From an uncultured Pelagibacteraceae bacterium (GTDB lineage: Bacteria > Pseudomonadota > Alphaproteobacteria > Pelagibacterales > Pelagibacteraceae), in the NCBI GenBank assembly GCA_902560245.1, contig CACELK010000005.1, forward strand, positions 1-64,000: 64,000 nucleotides of DNA. Direction: 5' to 3'. Positions 24,823 through 33,033 of the stretch are shown piece after piece. Position numbers and translations under genes: made by a program. Under the pieces are notes generated by a model. It was not told where the DNA came from. It made no database searches and saw only the letters and a list, made by a program, of their open reading frames with translations. Each line of letters starts with the position of its first letter. Positions within the stretch are counted from its first letter, which is position 1.

Positions 24823-25557
24823 TTAATGGTGTAAATTTAATGCATCATTTAAATAAATGCATGTTAAAATTGCAAAAACATATGCTTGAAGAAAAGCAAC
24901 TAGTATCTCCAAGCCAGTTAAAGCAACTGAAAAACTCAGTGGAAGCCATCCACCGATTATTCCGAGACTTATAACAAAGCCTCCGAAAACTTTCATCATT
25001 GTGTGCCCTGCCATCATATTGGCAAAAAGCCTAACCGATAGACTGATCGGTCTACTTAAATAAGAAATAATTTCTATTACTACAATCAGTGGCAATAGTA
25101 CTACCGGTACCCCACTTGGCACGAATAGTTTTAGATACCCTAAGCCATGTTTAATAAAACCTATAATTGTTACTCCAATAAAAATAAACGCTGCCAACAT
25201 AAAAGTTACAATAATGTGACTAGTCACTGTAAATGTGTAAGGTATCATGCCGAACATATTGCAAAATAATACAAACATAAAAATTGAAAATATAAATGCA
25301 AAATATGGCTTTGCTTTCGATCCTGCGGTATCGCTAATCATTTTTGAAACAAAAGTGTAACTTAGCTCAGCTAAAAGCTGCATCTTATTTGGTATTAGTG
25401 AATTTTTTTTTGATCCTAAGTTAAAGATGACTAAGATTGCAATTGAGCTTATTACCATAAATAAGCTTGCGTTAGTGAATGATAAATCTATTGAGCCTAA
25501 TTTAATTTCTGGACCAATTCTATAAACCTCGAATTGATTCATTGGATTTGTTGCCAT
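24823..25557 (-). CDS. atpB: ATP synthase F0 subunit a
   Basis: Subunit a provides the proton half-channels against the c-ring. The 244-residue membrane protein contains SVRLFANMMAGHTMMKVFGGF, with the essential Arg, and the terminal helix LEILVAFLQAYVFAILTCIYLNDALNLHH. The N-terminus MATNPMNQFEVYRIGPEIKLG is typical of alphaproteobacteria. It lies between atpI (6 bases) and atpE (19 bases). Confidence 0.96.
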   Translation of the reverse strand: MATNPMNQFEVYRIGPEIKLGSIDLSFTNASLFMVISSIAILVIFNLGSKKNSLIPNKMQLLAELSYTFVSKMISDTAGSKAKPYFAFIFSIFMFVLFCNMFGMIPYTFTVTSHIIVTFMLAAFIFIGVTIIGFIKHGLGYLKLFVPSGVPVVLLPLIVVIEIISYLSRPISLSVRLFANMMAGHTMMKVFGGFVISLGIIGGWLPLSFSVALTGLEILVAFLQAYVFAILTCIYLNDALNLHH

Positions 25558-25563
25558 ACTTTT

Positions 25564-25839
25564 TTATTTTTGCATATTTTTCGCAGATTTGATTACATTC
25601 ATAATACCTGCTATCACGCCCACGAAAAAAAAAATTAATATTAACCAGGGTTTAGTACCAAAGGTTTTATCTAAAATAAACCCAATAATTGTCCCAACAG
25701 CAACAGCAGACACTAATTCAGTGCTCATTTTGAATGCAGTTCCAATGGAAGATGAGGGTTTTTTATTACTTGATAAATATTTATTAGATATTTTCTTTTT
25801 TGCAATCTCCAAGCGAGTTTTAAACGTTTCTTTTGGCAT
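25564..25839 (-). CDS. atpI: AtpZ/AtpI family protein
   Basis: The 91-residue protein has a basic N-terminal half (about 1-35) and two membrane helices. The motif SAVAVGTIIGFILDKTFGTKPWLILIFFFVGVIAGIMNV is characteristic of the AtpI/AtpZ family that precedes the F0 genes and helps assemble the c-ring or supply ions. It follows smc after only 5 bases, so the ATP synthase genes appear joined to the DNA-maintenance genes upstream in a single unit unless a promoter lies within smc. Confidence 0.88.
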   Translation of the reverse strand: MPKETFKTRLEIAKKKISNKYLSSNKKPSSSIGTAFKMSTELVSAVAVGTIIGFILDKTFGTKPWLILIFFFVGVIAGIMNVIKSAKNMQK

Positions 25840-25844
25840 TAGGT

Positions 25845-28241
25845 TTATGCAACCATACTCTCAGCTTTTTGTAAATCAACAGCTACAATCTGACTAATTC
25901 CTTTTTCTGGCATTGTAACTCCATACAGTCTATCCATTTTAGACATTGTTAGAGCATGGTGGGTTACTATTATAAATCTTGTTGTGGTAATTTTTGTTAA
26001 CTCCTCTAGAAGATTACAAAATCTTGTAACATTTGCGTCATCAAGTGGAGCATCAACTTCATCTAGCACACAAATTGGAGAGGGGTTTGTTAAAAAAACT
26101 GCAAAAATTAATGATAAAGCAGTTAAAGCCTGTTCGCCACCAGATAATAATGTTATCGATTGCAATCTTTTTCCTGGAGGACTTACCAATAGTTCTAGAC
26201 CAGCTTCTAATGGATCTTCGTCGTCAACAAGTTCTAGTTTTGCATTACCCCCATTAAATAATTTGGTATAAACTTCATTAAACTTTCTGTTAACTTTTTC
26301 AAAAGCTTCCAAAAGTCTTTCCCTTCCTTTTTGATTAAGCTCGTTAATACTTTCTTTTAATTTTGTTATAGCTGTTACCAAATCTTCTCTATCCTTTTCC
26401 ATTTTTTTAATTTCTTCCTCATACTTGTTTGTTTCTTCATCCGCTCGAAGATTAACTGAGCCTAATTTTTCTCTATCTCTTTTTTTTTCATCTAATTTTT
26501 CTTCTTGTTCTACAGCATTTGGTAGCTCTTCAGCATCTTTTAAATCCGAAAATTGAAGAATGTTGTTCTCTTTTAGATTTAATTCAACATCTACTCTGTC
26601 TAAAAGATCATCTTTTCTTTTTTTTAAACCGTCAATTGTTGCTCCCGAGCTCGCTTTTCTTTCTCTAATTAGCATCATTTTTTCTTGCACTTCATTTAGT
26701 TTTGACCTTAATGAATTAATATTATTTTCTAGCTCTTCAATTAAAATTTGATTTTCTTCATTTTCTTTTTCAGCAGACCTTAAACTTTCAGAAATTTGTC
26801 CTTTTCTTTCTGCTTGAGACTGAGGTTGCTTCTCAAGATCATTAAGTTGATTTAATAAATTATTTTTTCTTTGATTAAGCTGATTCATCATCTTTTCAGA
26901 ATTTATCAATAGATTTTTCCAACTTTCAATTTCGTTATCAATAATAGATATTCTTTCTTTTCTTTTAATCGATTCATTTTTAATATTTTGATTTTTACTA
27001 TAACTGTCTGCATATGCCTCAATGATAGCTTTAAAGTTTTCAAGCAAAGAAATAGCCTCCTCATTTTTTTTTGCATTTATTAGTTCTTTAATTTTATCTA
27101 TTTCAGCCTTCAATGTATTTTTTGTAGTATCTAAATCTTCACTCGATTTTTTTTCAGTGTCATAGTATTTTGAGTCAATTTCAATCAAATCGTTTTTTTC
27201 CTCTTTTAATCTTTTTTCATTCGAAGTTGCGTCAATAACAATACTTTTTTCTCTATCAATATCTTCATCTATAGTTGTTAAAGATTTTTTAATATTTTTT
27301 ATTTCTGTTTGTGTTCTTTCATTCTCTTCATCTATTCCTTTTAATTCAAGATTAAGTCTTTGCAATTTAGACAAATTTTCAATATTTTTTTCTCTTAACG
27401 GTGATACTTTATCAGTTTCATCTTTAATTGATTTTTCAAAATTGTTTATTTCATTATTATAAATATTTACTTCACCGCTTGCTTCATCATTAATTTCATT
27501 TTCTAATTTTATTTCATGGTCTATATCTTTAAGTCTTAAATAATAAAGACCAGCTTCTATTTTTTTTATCTCTTCTGAAATAATTTTATATTTTGTTGCT
27601 TCTTCAGCTTGTTTTTGAAGGCTTATTAATTGTCTCTCTTGTTGTTTTCTTAATTCATCAGCTCTTTTGAGATTATTTTCTGCTGCACCAAGTCTTAACT
27701 CTGCCTCATGTCTTCTTACGTGGAGACCAGCAATTCCTGCAGCTTCTTCTAGTATTGCTCTTCTATCCGTTGGTTTTGCAGTTACTAATGCACCAATCCT
27801 ACCTTGGCTTATTATTGAGGGAGAATGCGCGCCCGTAGATAAGTCTGCGAAAAACATTTGAGCATCTTTAGCTCTTACTTCTTTTTCGTTGATATAGAAT
27901 TTCGAACCTTTGTCTTTTTCAATTTTTCTTCTTATTTCAACTTCATCAAGATTTTTATATTGTATAGGTCCATCCTTATTCTCATTTTTAATGCCAACTG
28001 AAACTTCAGCAATATTTTTTGAAGGTTTGTTTGAGGTTCCGGAAAAAATTACATCTTCCATTCCAGATCCTCTCATACTTTTTGCTGAAGTCTCTCCCAT
28101 TACCCATCTTAAAGATTCTACTATATTTGATTTTCCACAACCATTAGGACCCACTATACCTGTGAGACCATTCTCTATAAGAATAGTTGTTCTTTCAGCA
28201 AAAGATTTAAATCCATTTAATTGGATTTTTTTAAACTCCAT
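25845..28241 (-). CDS. smc: Chromosome-partition SMC protein, short form without a recognisable hinge
   Basis: SMC ATPases organise and separate chromosomes. Both head halves are intact: Walker A GPNGCGKSN at 31-39 and QGRIGALVTAKPTDRRAILEEAAGIAGL in the N-terminal half; the motif LGSVNLRADEE, signature LLSGGEQALTALSL, Walker B PICVLDEVDAPLDDANV and a final HHALTMSKMDRLYGVTMPEKGIS in the C-terminal half. The protein is 798 residues, against about 1,150 for typical bacterial SMC. The missing part is the middle: I see continuous charged coiled coil from about 200 to 580 and nothing like the globular hinge (AALGDDLDA-type segment) of alphaproteobacteria. The reading frame is uninterrupted, so this is not a frameshift. 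ScpA/ScpB are not in the window. Confidence 0.88.
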   Translation of the reverse strand: MEFKKIQLNGFKSFAERTTILIENGLTGIVGPNGCGKSNIVESLRWVMGETSAKSMRGSGMEDVIFSGTSNKPSKNIAEVSVGIKNENKDGPIQYKNLDEVEIRRKIEKDKGSKFYINEKEVRAKDAQMFFADLSTGAHSPSIISQGRIGALVTAKPTDRRAILEEAAGIAGLHVRRHEAELRLGAAENNLKRADELRKQQERQLISLQKQAEEATKYKIISEEIKKIEAGLYYLRLKDIDHEIKLENEINDEASGEVNIYNNEINNFEKSIKDETDKVSPLREKNIENLSKLQRLNLELKGIDEENERTQTEIKNIKKSLTTIDEDIDREKSIVIDATSNEKRLKEEKNDLIEIDSKYYDTEKKSSEDLDTTKNTLKAEIDKIKELINAKKNEEAISLLENFKAIIEAYADSYSKNQNIKNESIKRKERISIIDNEIESWKNLLINSEKMMNQLNQRKNNLLNQLNDLEKQPQSQAERKGQISESLRSAEKENEENQILIEELENNINSLRSKLNEVQEKMMLIRERKASSGATIDGLKKRKDDLLDRVDVELNLKENNILQFSDLKDAEELPNAVEQEEKLDEKKRDREKLGSVNLRADEETNKYEEEIKKMEKDREDLVTAITKLKESINELNQKGRERLLEAFEKVNRKFNEVYTKLFNGGNAKLELVDDEDPLEAGLELLVSPPGKRLQSITLLSGGEQALTALSLIFAVFLTNPSPICVLDEVDAPLDDANVTRFCNLLEELTKITTTRFIIVTHHALTMSKMDRLYGVTMPEKGISQIVAVDLQKAESMVA

Positions 28242-28248
28242 TTCAGAA

Positions 28249-28830
28249 CTATATCAGCTTTTCTATTATTTTTTTTAAATTTTTATATGTTAGTGGTTTA
28301 TCGAACTTTTTTTCATTTATAATTATTGTAGGAGTTGCATTTACTTTATATTTTTTAACACCTTCGATTCGTTCCTCCAAAATATGATTTTCTAATTCTT
28401 CGCTATTTAGACATTTGTCGAAATCTATTGTTATATTTTCTTGATTAATTATTTTTCTCAAATTTAAATTAAATTCCTCTATATTTTCACCTATTGCCCA
28501 CTCGGTCTGCTTTTCATATAACATATGTAAAATTTTAGAATTACCATCATTTTTACAGTGAGCAATTTTTGATGCATTTAAAGCAGCTAGATCTAAAGGA
28601 AAGCTTTTATATATAATTTTAACAAAACCATTATCAATATAATCTTTTTTTAAATTTGGATAAATTTCTTTATGGAAAGTAGCACAATGAGAACATGTCA
28701 AGGATTCAAAAACTATAATTTCTATTTTTGCACCCTCTTTTCCATCAGATATTTTTTTTATATTTGTTTCAGAAAAGGCTGGTATTAAAAGAAACCAATA
28801 TATAGTCAATGCTAAAAATATTTTTTTCAT
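28249..28830 (-). CDS. DsbA-family thiol-disulfide oxidoreductase (periplasmic)
   Basis: The 193-residue protein has a signal peptide (MKKIFLALTIYWFLLIPAFSE). Its DsbA-type thioredoxin fold has the active-site pair in ESLTCSHCATFHKE and the cis-proline loop VNATPTIIINEKKF. It probably introduces or isomerises disulfides in exported proteins. The order mutY/dciA/dsbA/smc is a known alphaproteobacterial arrangement. It shares one base with dciA upstream and is 7 bases from smc. Confidence 0.9.
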   Translation of the reverse strand: MKKIFLALTIYWFLLIPAFSETNIKKISDGKEGAKIEIIVFESLTCSHCATFHKEIYPNLKKDYIDNGFVKIIYKSFPLDLAALNASKIAHCKNDGNSKILHMLYEKQTEWAIGENIEEFNLNLRKIINQENITIDFDKCLNSEELENHILEERIEGVKKYKVNATPTIIINEKKFDKPLTYKNLKKIIEKLI

Positions 28831-29186
28831 TATTCTTTTTTTTTAAATGTCACAAGTTTAATTTTATTTATAAATTCATACCCGAGAAAAGTATTTATTC
28901 TATCTATTAAAAATTTTCTAGAGTACTCAACGTCCACTTCGTGACCTCTTTTGACCATTAAATTTAGACTTTTTATTGATGATTCTTTAGAATTTTTAAA
29001 AGATTTTGGATAGCATGCGTCAGAAAGATCTTTTCCTACAATTATTTTCCAGTTATCAACAATTTTTGAATAAATTTCAGCTTTTTTAAAAATAGTTTCT
29101 CTAATATTTTTTGGCAAGCTATCTTTAAAAGATCTTAGACCTTGAATTGATTTTTTTCTGTGTCTAGTATTGTTTTTTAAACGCAT
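28830..29186 (-). CDS. DciA/DUF721 family protein
   Basis: The 118-residue protein matches the DUF721 (DciA-like) family. It has the helix KAEIYSKIVDNWKIIVGKDLSDACYPKSF followed by a short alpha/beta domain (SLNLMVKRGHEVDVEYSRKFLIDRINTFLGYEFINKIKLVTF). DciA proteins help load the replicative helicase DnaB in bacteria without DnaC. It is the first gene of the 12-kb minus-strand run that goes through smc and the atp and crt genes. Its ATG abuts the mutY ATG on the other strand with no spacer, and no Shine-Dalgarno is visible. Confidence 0.82.
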   Translation of the reverse strand: MRLKNNTRHRKKSIQGLRSFKDSLPKNIRETIFKKAEIYSKIVDNWKIIVGKDLSDACYPKSFKNSKESSIKSLNLMVKRGHEVDVEYSRKFLIDRINTFLGYEFINKIKLVTFKKKE

Positions 29187-30176
29187 ATGAAGAAACTAAA
29201 CATATCAAAAAAAATTCTATTTTGGTACGATAATAATAAAAGATCACTCCCATGGAGAAAAATTACATCGCAAAAAAATAAAAATTATTACACACTAGTT
29301 AGCGAATTTATGCTTCAACAAACACAAGTTAATTCAGTAATCCCGTATTTCGAAAATTTCATAAAAGAAATTCCAAATCTTAAACGATTATCCTCAATCA
29401 GTGATCAAAAATTAATGAAACTTTGGGAGGGTCTTGGGTACTATTCAAGAGCAAGAAACCTAAAAAAAACTGCCAAAAAAATTCTATCTAATTTCAATGG
29501 AAATTTACCAAGTACCAAAGATGATCTTAAAAGCTTACCTGGAATTGGCGAGTATACTTCAAGCGCAATAATGGCTATAGCTTTCAACAAACCAATAATA
29601 CCATTAGATGGAAATGTTGAGAGAGTATTGAAAAGAGTTCTTTATTTAAAAACAAAATATGAAATTTCAAAAGAAAATTTATTTAAAAAAAAATCTTTTT
29701 TTGGTACCTCCAAAAGGTCTAGCGATTATGCCCAAGCTATAATGGAGATTGGGGCTCTAATTTGCAAACCTATTTCTCCTTTATGTTATAAATGTCCTTT
29801 AAAAAAAAATTGCATATCATTAAAAAAAAATGATTTCTATATAAAATCCAAAAATAAATCTAATAAAATAAAATATTTTGAAGCAAAAATTTATAATAGT
29901 AAAAACAAATATTTATTAATTAAAAATAATAAATTTAACTTTCTAAAAAATTTACTCATTTTCCCAATGGATGAAGTGAAAAAAGAAAAATTTCAATCTT
30001 TTGTTGGACGACGATTAAATATTAAAATGTCAAATATGGACATGAAAATTTTTATTAATAAAAAAAATAAAACAAATAAAATAAAAAATGGTTTTATGTT
30101 AGATAAAAATAATATTCACAATAAAATTTTACCGTCTTTTACAAAAAAAATATTTGATACTATTTCAAAACACTAA
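29187..30176 (+). CDS. mutY: A/G-specific adenine glycosylase MutY
   Basis: MutY removes adenine mispaired with 8-oxoguanine. The 329-residue protein begins with the family N-terminus (ILFWYDNNKRSLPWR). It then has the catalytic Glu region SEFMLQQTQVNSVIPYF, the helix-hairpin-helix LPGIGEYTSSAIMAIAFNKPIIPLDGNVERV and the [4Fe-4S] ligands C-x6-C-x2-C-x5-C in CKPISPLCYKCPLKKNC. The C-terminal NUDIX-like domain is present but short and very lysine-rich. The ATG is immediately next to the dciA ATG (CATATG). It shares one base with the next gene. Confidence 0.94.
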   Translation: MKKLNISKKILFWYDNNKRSLPWRKITSQKNKNYYTLVSEFMLQQTQVNSVIPYFENFIKEIPNLKRLSSISDQKLMKLWEGLGYYSRARNLKKTAKKILSNFNGNLPSTKDDLKSLPGIGEYTSSAIMAIAFNKPIIPLDGNVERVLKRVLYLKTKYEISKENLFKKKSFFGTSKRSSDYAQAIMEIGALICKPISPLCYKCPLKKNCISLKKNDFYIKSKNKSNKIKYFEAKIYNSKNKYLLIKNNKFNFLKNLLIFPMDEVKKEKFQSFVGRRLNIKMSNMDMKIFINKKNKTNKIKNGFMLDKNNIHNKILPSFTKKIFDTISKH

Positions 30177-31309
30177 TGAAAAAAATTGCAATTATTGGAT
30201 GTGGGATCTCTGGCTTGTATTTTGCAAATTTATTAAAAGACGAAAAATTATATGATTATACAATTTTTGAAAAAAAATCTAAAATTGATTTAGGTGATGG
30301 TTATGGAATCCAACTATCGGTTAATTCTATTAAACTTCTCAATAAAATAGGTTTTAGAAATATTCCTATCAATGAAATTTTTTTTCCAGACAAAGTTAAT
30401 TTTTTTGATGCAAAAACTATAAAAAAAATATGTGAGATTGATATATCAAGTTTTAATAGCACAGATTGTAAATATACCTTGCTTAAAAGGTCATCTTTAA
30501 TAAAATTTCTTATTAACAATATTCCACCACATAAAATAAAAAATAATTTGGAAGTAAAACAAATAAAATACGGAGATAAATTAAGACTTACTTTATCAGA
30601 TGATTCCTCTGGAGAATTTGATTTTTTAATTGTTTCTGATGGAGTTTTTTCTAAAACAAAGACTACTATTTTAAATAAGGACTCAAATCTAAAATATTTC
30701 AACTCAGTGGCTTTAAGAGCTAATATTAAAAATTTAAATAATAGGAATATCTCAATATATATGGGATCAAATTTTCACTTTGTTATTTATCCAATAAATC
30801 ATAATAATGAATTTAATTTTATATCAATTTTAAAAAGAAAACTTAATAAAGAGGAATTGTCAGATAAAGATTTTTTTAAAAATAATAAATTCTTAAAATC
30901 TTTAAGTGATGAAATATATGAAAAAAGCTCTCTTGATTTGAAGGGTAAATTAGAAAATATTAAATCATTTCCTGTTTTTGTTAGTAAAAGTTTTGAAATT
31001 TTAAAACATAAAAATATTTTTTTCGTTGGAGATGCATTATTCAGTTTTTCACCATCGTTTGCCCAAGGCGCTTCACAATCAATAGAGTCTAGCAAAGAAG
31101 CATTTGATATAATAAATAGTAATTCTTCTAGTTATTATGAAAAGAGAAAAAAGAGAATAAAAGAAGTAAATTTTAGATCAAAATTAAACTTTTTTGCTTT
31201 TCATTTATCAAATCCTATCGCTATTTTTATAAGAAATATTGTTTTAAAATTATTGGTAAAAAATAGAAAATTTTTGGAAAATTACCTAGGTAGAATTTAT
31301 AAAAATTAA
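30176..31309 (+). CDS. FAD-dependent monooxygenase, substrate unknown
   Basis: The 377-residue protein belongs to the class A flavin monooxygenases (PHBH fold). It has an N-terminal GxGxxG motif ([17 protein letters not shown]), a second motif [17 protein letters not shown] and a third [27 protein letters not shown]. The last replaces the usual HP with FS, so it is not a typical UbiH/UbiF. Members hydroxylate quinone precursors, aromatic acids or other compounds; I cannot tell which. It starts one base inside mutY and ends 4 bases inside ccrM on the opposite strand. Confidence 0.8.
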   Translation: MKKIAIIGCGISGLYFANLLKDEKLYDYTIFEKKSKIDLGDGYGIQLSVNSIKLLNKIGFRNIPINEIFFPDKVNFFDAKTIKKICEIDISSFNSTDCKYTLLKRSSLIKFLINNIPPHKIKNNLEVKQIKYGDKLRLTLSDDSSGEFDFLIVSDGVFSKTKTTILNKDSNLKYFNSVALRANIKNLNNRNISIYMGSNFHFVIYPINHNNEFNFISILKRKLNKEELSDKDFFKNNKFLKSLSDEIYEKSSLDLKGKLENIKSFPVFVSKSFEILKHKNIFFVGDALFSFSPSFAQGASQSIESSKEAFDIINSNSSSYYEKRKKRIKEVNFRSKLNFFAFHLSNPIAIFIRNIVLKLLVKNRKFLENYLGRIYKN

Positions 31310-32379
31310 TTATTAGGTCTTAATCTTTGTCTTAATTCATCTATTGATTTGAGAGAATTACCAGATTTATAATACCAGTAAGTCCAGCCATTACAGCTTT
31401 CCGCGCCTAATATTTTTGCTGCAATTTTATGAATAGAACCTTCGGTTTCTTGGTATTTAATACTTCCATCTACCATAATCTTTGCATTAATTTTTTTCTT
31501 TTTATCATATATTTCAGTACCTGGTCTTATGACGCCCATTTCAACTAACGAACCAAAAGGTACTCTAGGTTTAGATCTATTGTTTTTTAATGTATCTAAA
31601 TAATTTTCTTCTATAGGTTTTGTATTTTTTACTCTTCTAATTGATGCTTCAAAGTAATTTTTATTTTTTTCAATTCCAAGAAAAATTCTACCGAGTTTTT
31701 TTGCAACTACAGCGGTAGTTCCCGAGCCTGAGAATGGATCTAAAATAAAATCATTTTTGTTTGACGATGCTAAAAGTATTCTATGAAGTAATGCTTCTGG
31801 TTTTTGGGTAGAATGAACTTTTTTACCTTTTTGTTTTAATCTTTCATTTCCGCTGCAAATAGGCAATTTCCAAGTTGATCTCATTTGAAGATCATCATTT
31901 AAGCATTTAAGTGATTGATAATTAAAAGTATATTTAGATTTTTCACTTTTTGATGCCCAAATTAATGTTTCATGAGCATTTGTAAATCTTGTTCCTCTAA
32001 AATTTGGCATTGGATTATTTTTGTCCCAAATAACGTCATTTAATATCCAAAAACCTAAATCTTGAATTATTGAACCAACCCTAAAGATATTATGATAGCT
32101 ACCAATAACCCATATACTTCCATTTTTTTTTAAAACTCTTTTACATTCTTTAAGCCAAGTTAATGTAAATTCGTCATAGCTTTTAAAATTTTTAAATTTA
32201 TCCCATTTATCATTTACTGCGTTAACTTTTGATCTGTCTGGTCTGGTCAGTTCATTTTTTAACTGAAGATTGTATGGAGGATCAGCAAATATTAAATCAA
32301 AACTTTCACTTGGGATTTTTTTTAACTCCTCAATGCTTTCTCCACAAATAATTTTATTTTTTAAGTTTAGGATGCTCAT
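31306..32379 (-). CDS. ccrM: Cell-cycle DNA adenine methyltransferase CcrM (GANTC)
   Basis: CcrM methylates adenine in GANTC and acts as a cell-cycle regulator in alphaproteobacteria. The 357-residue enzyme is a beta-class methylase: the catalytic motif DPPYNLQ (about 32-38) precedes the SAM motif [10 protein letters not shown]. The C-terminal extension ([21 protein letters not shown] ... [31 protein letters not shown]) is the CcrM-specific DNA-binding domain. There is no restriction endonuclease beside it, so it is an orphan methylase. The gene follows rnhB across an 84-base leader that is rich in its own target site. Confidence 0.95.
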   Translation of the reverse strand: MSILNLKNKIICGESIEELKKIPSESFDLIFADPPYNLQLKNELTRPDRSKVNAVNDKWDKFKNFKSYDEFTLTWLKECKRVLKKNGSIWVIGSYHNIFRVGSIIQDLGFWILNDVIWDKNNPMPNFRGTRFTNAHETLIWASKSEKSKYTFNYQSLKCLNDDLQMRSTWKLPICSGNERLKQKGKKVHSTQKPEALLHRILLASSNKNDFILDPFSGSGTTAVVAKKLGRIFLGIEKNKNYFEASIRRVKNTKPIEENYLDTLKNNRSKPRVPFGSLVEMGVIRPGTEIYDKKKKINAKIMVDGSIKYQETEGSIHKIAAKILGAESCNGWTYWYYKSGNSLKSIDELRQRLRPNN

Positions 32380-32396
32380 TTTTTAAAAAACAATTA

Positions 32397-32473
32397 GACT
32401 CTAGCTTAGAGTCCCCGTCAACCTGAGATTGAATTAATTTGAGTCCTATAGTTGTATATATTATTAGGGACTC
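32397..32473 (-). promoter_or_regulatory. GANTC cluster and competing inverted repeats upstream of ccrM
   Basis: Four GANTC sites lie within 77 bases: 32469-32473, 32441-32445, 32409-32413 and 32397-32401. Each one is part of an inverted-repeat arm. In the transcript, GAGUCCCUA (32473-32465) can pair with UAGGACUC (32448-32441) with one bulge or with GGGACUC (32415-32409) perfectly. GACUCUA (32413-32407) can pair with UAGAGUC (32403-32397) across a 3-base loop, followed by a six-T run just before the ccrM ATG. The first site lies in the last codons of rnhB. This may be methylation-dependent control, RNA attenuation, or both. Confidence 0.6.
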
Positions 32474-33033
32474 AATATATTGTGTATCGGGCCAAATGTT
32501 TTTCTGTGATATTTCGTAAGCCCATATTTTTTAATAGCTTTTAGGTGTTCGTTAGTTCCGTAACCAGCATTTTTATGCCAACTGTATTTTTTATATTTTT
32601 TTGATAATTTTTTAATTAACCGATCCCTTGTTACTTTTGCTATTATTGAGGCTGCAGAAATCTCTGGTATTTTTTGATCTCCTTTAATTATACTTTTAAT
32701 TTTATATTTATCCATACTTGGGGCCTTATTTCCATCTATTAAAATAAGTCCAGGTTTTTTTTTGAGTTTATTAATTGCTCTTTTCATTGCTAATAAACTA
32801 GCATTTAAAACGTTTAATTTTTCAATTTCAATTTTTGATGCATAACCTATTGCCCAAAAAGAATTTTTTTTAATATATTTTTCTAAAATCTCTCTTTTAT
32901 TTTTTGAAAGTAATTTTGAATCCTTAATTATTTTTTTATTAATTTTATTATTAAATATTACAGCAGCCGCACAAACTGGACCAATCAAACTACCTCTACC
33001 TACTTCATCAACTCCCGCTACTATTTTTTTCAT
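32464..33033 (-). CDS. rnhB: Ribonuclease HII
   Basis: RNase HII removes ribonucleotides misincorporated in DNA and RNA primers. The 189-residue enzyme has the N-terminal active-site motif AGVDEVGRGSLIGPVCAAAV and the second acidic motif LILIDGNKAP. It then has EISAASIIAKVTRDRLI and WHKNAGYGTNEHLKAIKKYGLTKYHRKTF, all diagnostic. It shares one base with the uracil-DNA glycosylase upstream. In alphaproteobacteria rnhB and ccrM are commonly adjacent, as here. Confidence 0.95.
   Translation of the reverse strand: MKKIVAGVDEVGRGSLIGPVCAAAVIFNNKINKKIIKDSKLLSKNKREILEKYIKKNSFWAIGYASKIEIEKLNVLNASLLAMKRAINKLKKKPGLILIDGNKAPSMDKYKIKSIIKGDQKIPEISAASIIAKVTRDRLIKKLSKKYKKYSWHKNAGYGTNEHLKAIKKYGLTKYHRKTFGPIHNILSP

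Noticed and set aside
25845-28241. The short smc read as a frameshifted or truncated pseudogene
   Set aside because: One open frame contains both ATPase heads with all motifs, so the shortness is internal loss of the middle and not truncation.
31306-32379. ccrM as part of a restriction-modification system
   Set aside because: No endonuclease or specificity gene lies nearby, and the C-terminal domain is CcrM-like, so it is an orphan regulatory methylase.
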